A stretch of 64,000 bases of DNA from Cristatella mucedo (lineage: Eukaryota; Bryozoa; Phylactolaemata; Cristatellidae): contig WPIO01000198.1 of NCBI GenBank assembly GCA_009760855.2, positions 353,692 through 417,691 on the forward strand. The letters run 5' to 3'. The notes beneath the pieces were generated by a model. That model made no database searches, was not told where the DNA came from, and was given only the letters and a program-made list of their open reading frames with translations. Position numbers and translations under genes: made by a program. Of this stretch, positions 63,005 through 64,000 are shown piece by piece; the stretch's first letter is position 1, and the number at the start of each line of letters is the position of its first letter.

Positions 63005-63882
63005 ATGTCATTTTTAACTCTAAATGAAAGAAAAAAGGAAGGGAAATTTAATCCAGACTCAGATATAAGCCAGATATTCAAGCCAAGGCCGAAAGTAATT
63101 CCAAAAGGTTTCTTTAATACTGTTGAACCGAATGAAAGTCATAAGGCAGATATTTTGCATATGCCGAATGATTCTGGATACAAATATGCTTTGAGTGTTA
63201 TTGATGTTGCTAGCAGATATAAAGACTGGAGACCTCTTAAAGCAAAGTCTTCTAAAGAAGTAACACAAGCCATAATAGATATTTATACAAAAAGTTTATT
63301 GAAATGGCCAAAGAAGATAACAGTAGATCCTGGAACTGAGTTTAAAGGAGAATTCATGAAAGAAATGAAAAGACACGAGACACAAGTTATAGAAGCTACT
63401 AGTAAAAAGAGTGTTGCGCTTGTTGAAAGAATGAATAGAACTGTAGCAGAAAGAGCATTTATTGCGCAATATGAGAAGGAATTACAAAATATTAATAATG
63501 GAGATTATACTAGAAATAAAGAATGGATTTATAATTTACCAAAGATTATTGATTATCTAAATAATAGCGTTACAAGATCTATTGGTGAAGAACCGGTAAA
63601 GGCAATAAAAAAAGAATCAGTAAACTGAGTATACTAAAATATCATAGAAAAGTTGGAGAACAAGAAAAATTATTAGAACTTGGAACAACTGTTAGATATT
63701 TACTAGAACTTGGTGAAGGAGAAGATGAAAAAAGAAGAAGAGCTACAGATGCAATATGGAGCTTGACTAAACATACTATTGTTAGAATAATGGTATTGAA
63801 AAAACAACCGGTGCGTTTTTGGATAAATGATATTAAGAGAAGTTTTGTTAGAGAAGCACTGCAAGTTTTTAAGCAAGAGTAG
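63005..63882 (+). pseudogene. int: Retroviral-type (rve, DDE) integrase, one frameshift
   Basis: The start follows CTATAGA. The catalytic core reads HKADILHM (first Asp), SVIDVASRYKDWRPL, ITVDPGTEFKGEF (second Asp) and SVALVERMNRTVAERAF (Glu, 32 residues between second Asp and Glu). A shift at the A7 run 63,607-63,613 moves the frame. It then continues with GTTVRYLLELGEGEDEKRRR, ATDAIWSLTKHT and RSFVREALQV, the RRATDxxW...FVRE signature of the Polinton integrase C-terminal domain, to TAG 63,880-63,882. The N-terminal HHCC zinc domain is not visible. The enzyme inserts the element into host DNA, leaving 6-bp duplications in known Polintons. Confidence 0.95.
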
Positions 63883-64000
63883 TTTCTCTTTGTGAATGCT
63901 CTGCTATAATATCGTCAAACTCTTCTTTTGTAACTACTTCATCAGATAAAGCATCAGTTATTTTTGAAATAAATTCTGTGTTAGAATTGAGAGTAAATCT
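63869..64000 (-). CDS. Partial ORF running off the right edge
   Basis: An open minus-strand frame from the window edge to TAA 63,871-63,869, about 43 codons (ITDALSDEVVTKEEFDDIIA near the end). It overlaps the integrase end by 14 nt, convergent, as for other gene pairs of this element. Helical and acidic; too short to identify. Confidence 0.5.
   Translation of the reverse strand, partial: RFTLNSNTEFISKITDALSDEVVTKEEFDDIIAEHSQRETTLA

Larger units (their letters stand above)
41215..64000 (+). mobile_element. Maverick/Polinton element (adintovirus-like), left part, continues beyond the window
   Basis: AT-rich, gene-dense block carrying the defining set: protein-primed family B polymerase near the left end, retroviral-type integrase near the right, adenain-type protease, packaging ATPase and double-jelly-roll major capsid candidate. 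PLA2-like, YqaJ nuclease and fibre-like genes are also present. About 22.8 kb is visible, including 1.6 kb of two inserted LINE copies. The right terminal repeat is not visible. Codon use is AT-biased, unlike the GC-rich host genes. Confidence 0.96.

Noticed and set aside
63005-63628. Integrase as part of a retrovirus or LTR element
   Set aside because: No reverse transcriptase, gag or LTR nearby; the C-terminal RRATD...FVRE signature and neighbours are those of Polintons.
41805-63882. An alternative genetic code for the Polinton (TGA as Trp, TAA/TAG as sense)
   Set aside because: Interrupted sites would need different residues for the same stop (TAA at Tyr-, Leu- or Lys-like positions), TGG is used for Trp, frameshifts also occur, and intact genes end in ordinary stops.
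41215-64000. CRISPR array or bacterial operon structure
   Set aside because: No regularly spaced repeats with unique spacers; the tandem repeats are coding or microsatellite.

Overview
The window is animal (metazoan) nuclear DNA made of two very different parts. Positions 1 to about 41,215 are host DNA of moderate to high GC with CpG-rich blocks, many CA, GA and TA microsatellites, tRNA-derived SINEs, and many 5'-truncated copies of two non-LTR retrotransposon families of the CR1/L2 type (FYADDTQLY reverse transcriptase box, ATT-repeat tails). Positions from about 41,215 to the right edge are AT-rich, gene-dense and intron-poor: a Maverick/Polinton element (adintovirus-like integrated virus) entering through its left end and running off the window. 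The species cannot be named from the sequence; an invertebrate such as a flatworm or other lophotrochozoan is only a guess.

Host part. I support two paralogous genes. Each shows a 171-nt phase-1/phase-1 exon encoding a thrombospondin type-1 (TSP1) module and a terminal exon encoding a transmembrane helix, an Ala/Gly-rich cytoplasmic region and a conserved tail box of the form SW-KDSVVIAIDGV...PVYD--IPAELIA. Gene A has exons at 5,555-5,725 and 11,459-12,312 with a 5.7-kb intron full of repeats. Gene B has exons at 29,405-29,575 and 29,979-30,943 with a 403-nt intron. The rest of the host part is repeats, a 95-bp-arm palindrome at 26.6-26.9 kb, and DNA in which I see no gene.

Polinton part. 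In order: a nested inverted and direct repeat at the left end; a protein-primed family B DNA polymerase (broken); six small plus-strand ORFs; three minus-strand fibre-like genes with phage-tail-fibre-type DAxTKxYxD repeats; a membrane-segment gene; a coiled-coil gene; an HNH-AP2 endonuclease gene split by a LINE; a phospholipase-A2-like virion gene; a possible OB-fold gene; a zinc-ribbon plus adenain-type protease gene split by a LINE; the FtsK/HerA-type packaging ATPase; a long helical protein; two penton-like minor capsid candidates; a myristoylation-type coiled-coil protein; the intact major capsid protein; a YqaJ-type nuclease; a fourth fibre-like gene; a zinc-finger gene; and the retroviral-type integrase. 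Together they describe replication (polymerase, nuclease), integration (integrase), virion assembly (capsid proteins, ATPase, protease) and possible host entry (PLA2-like protein, fibres).

Two points stand out. Nearly every Polinton gene begins just after a TATAG/TATAAG-like motif, and two divergent gene pairs have start codons only 9 or 10 nt apart, so the motif itself must direct expression on both strands. The copy is also decaying: many genes carry in-frame stops or one-base shifts, often in homopolymer runs, and two LINEs have inserted, while the major capsid gene and some small genes stay open.
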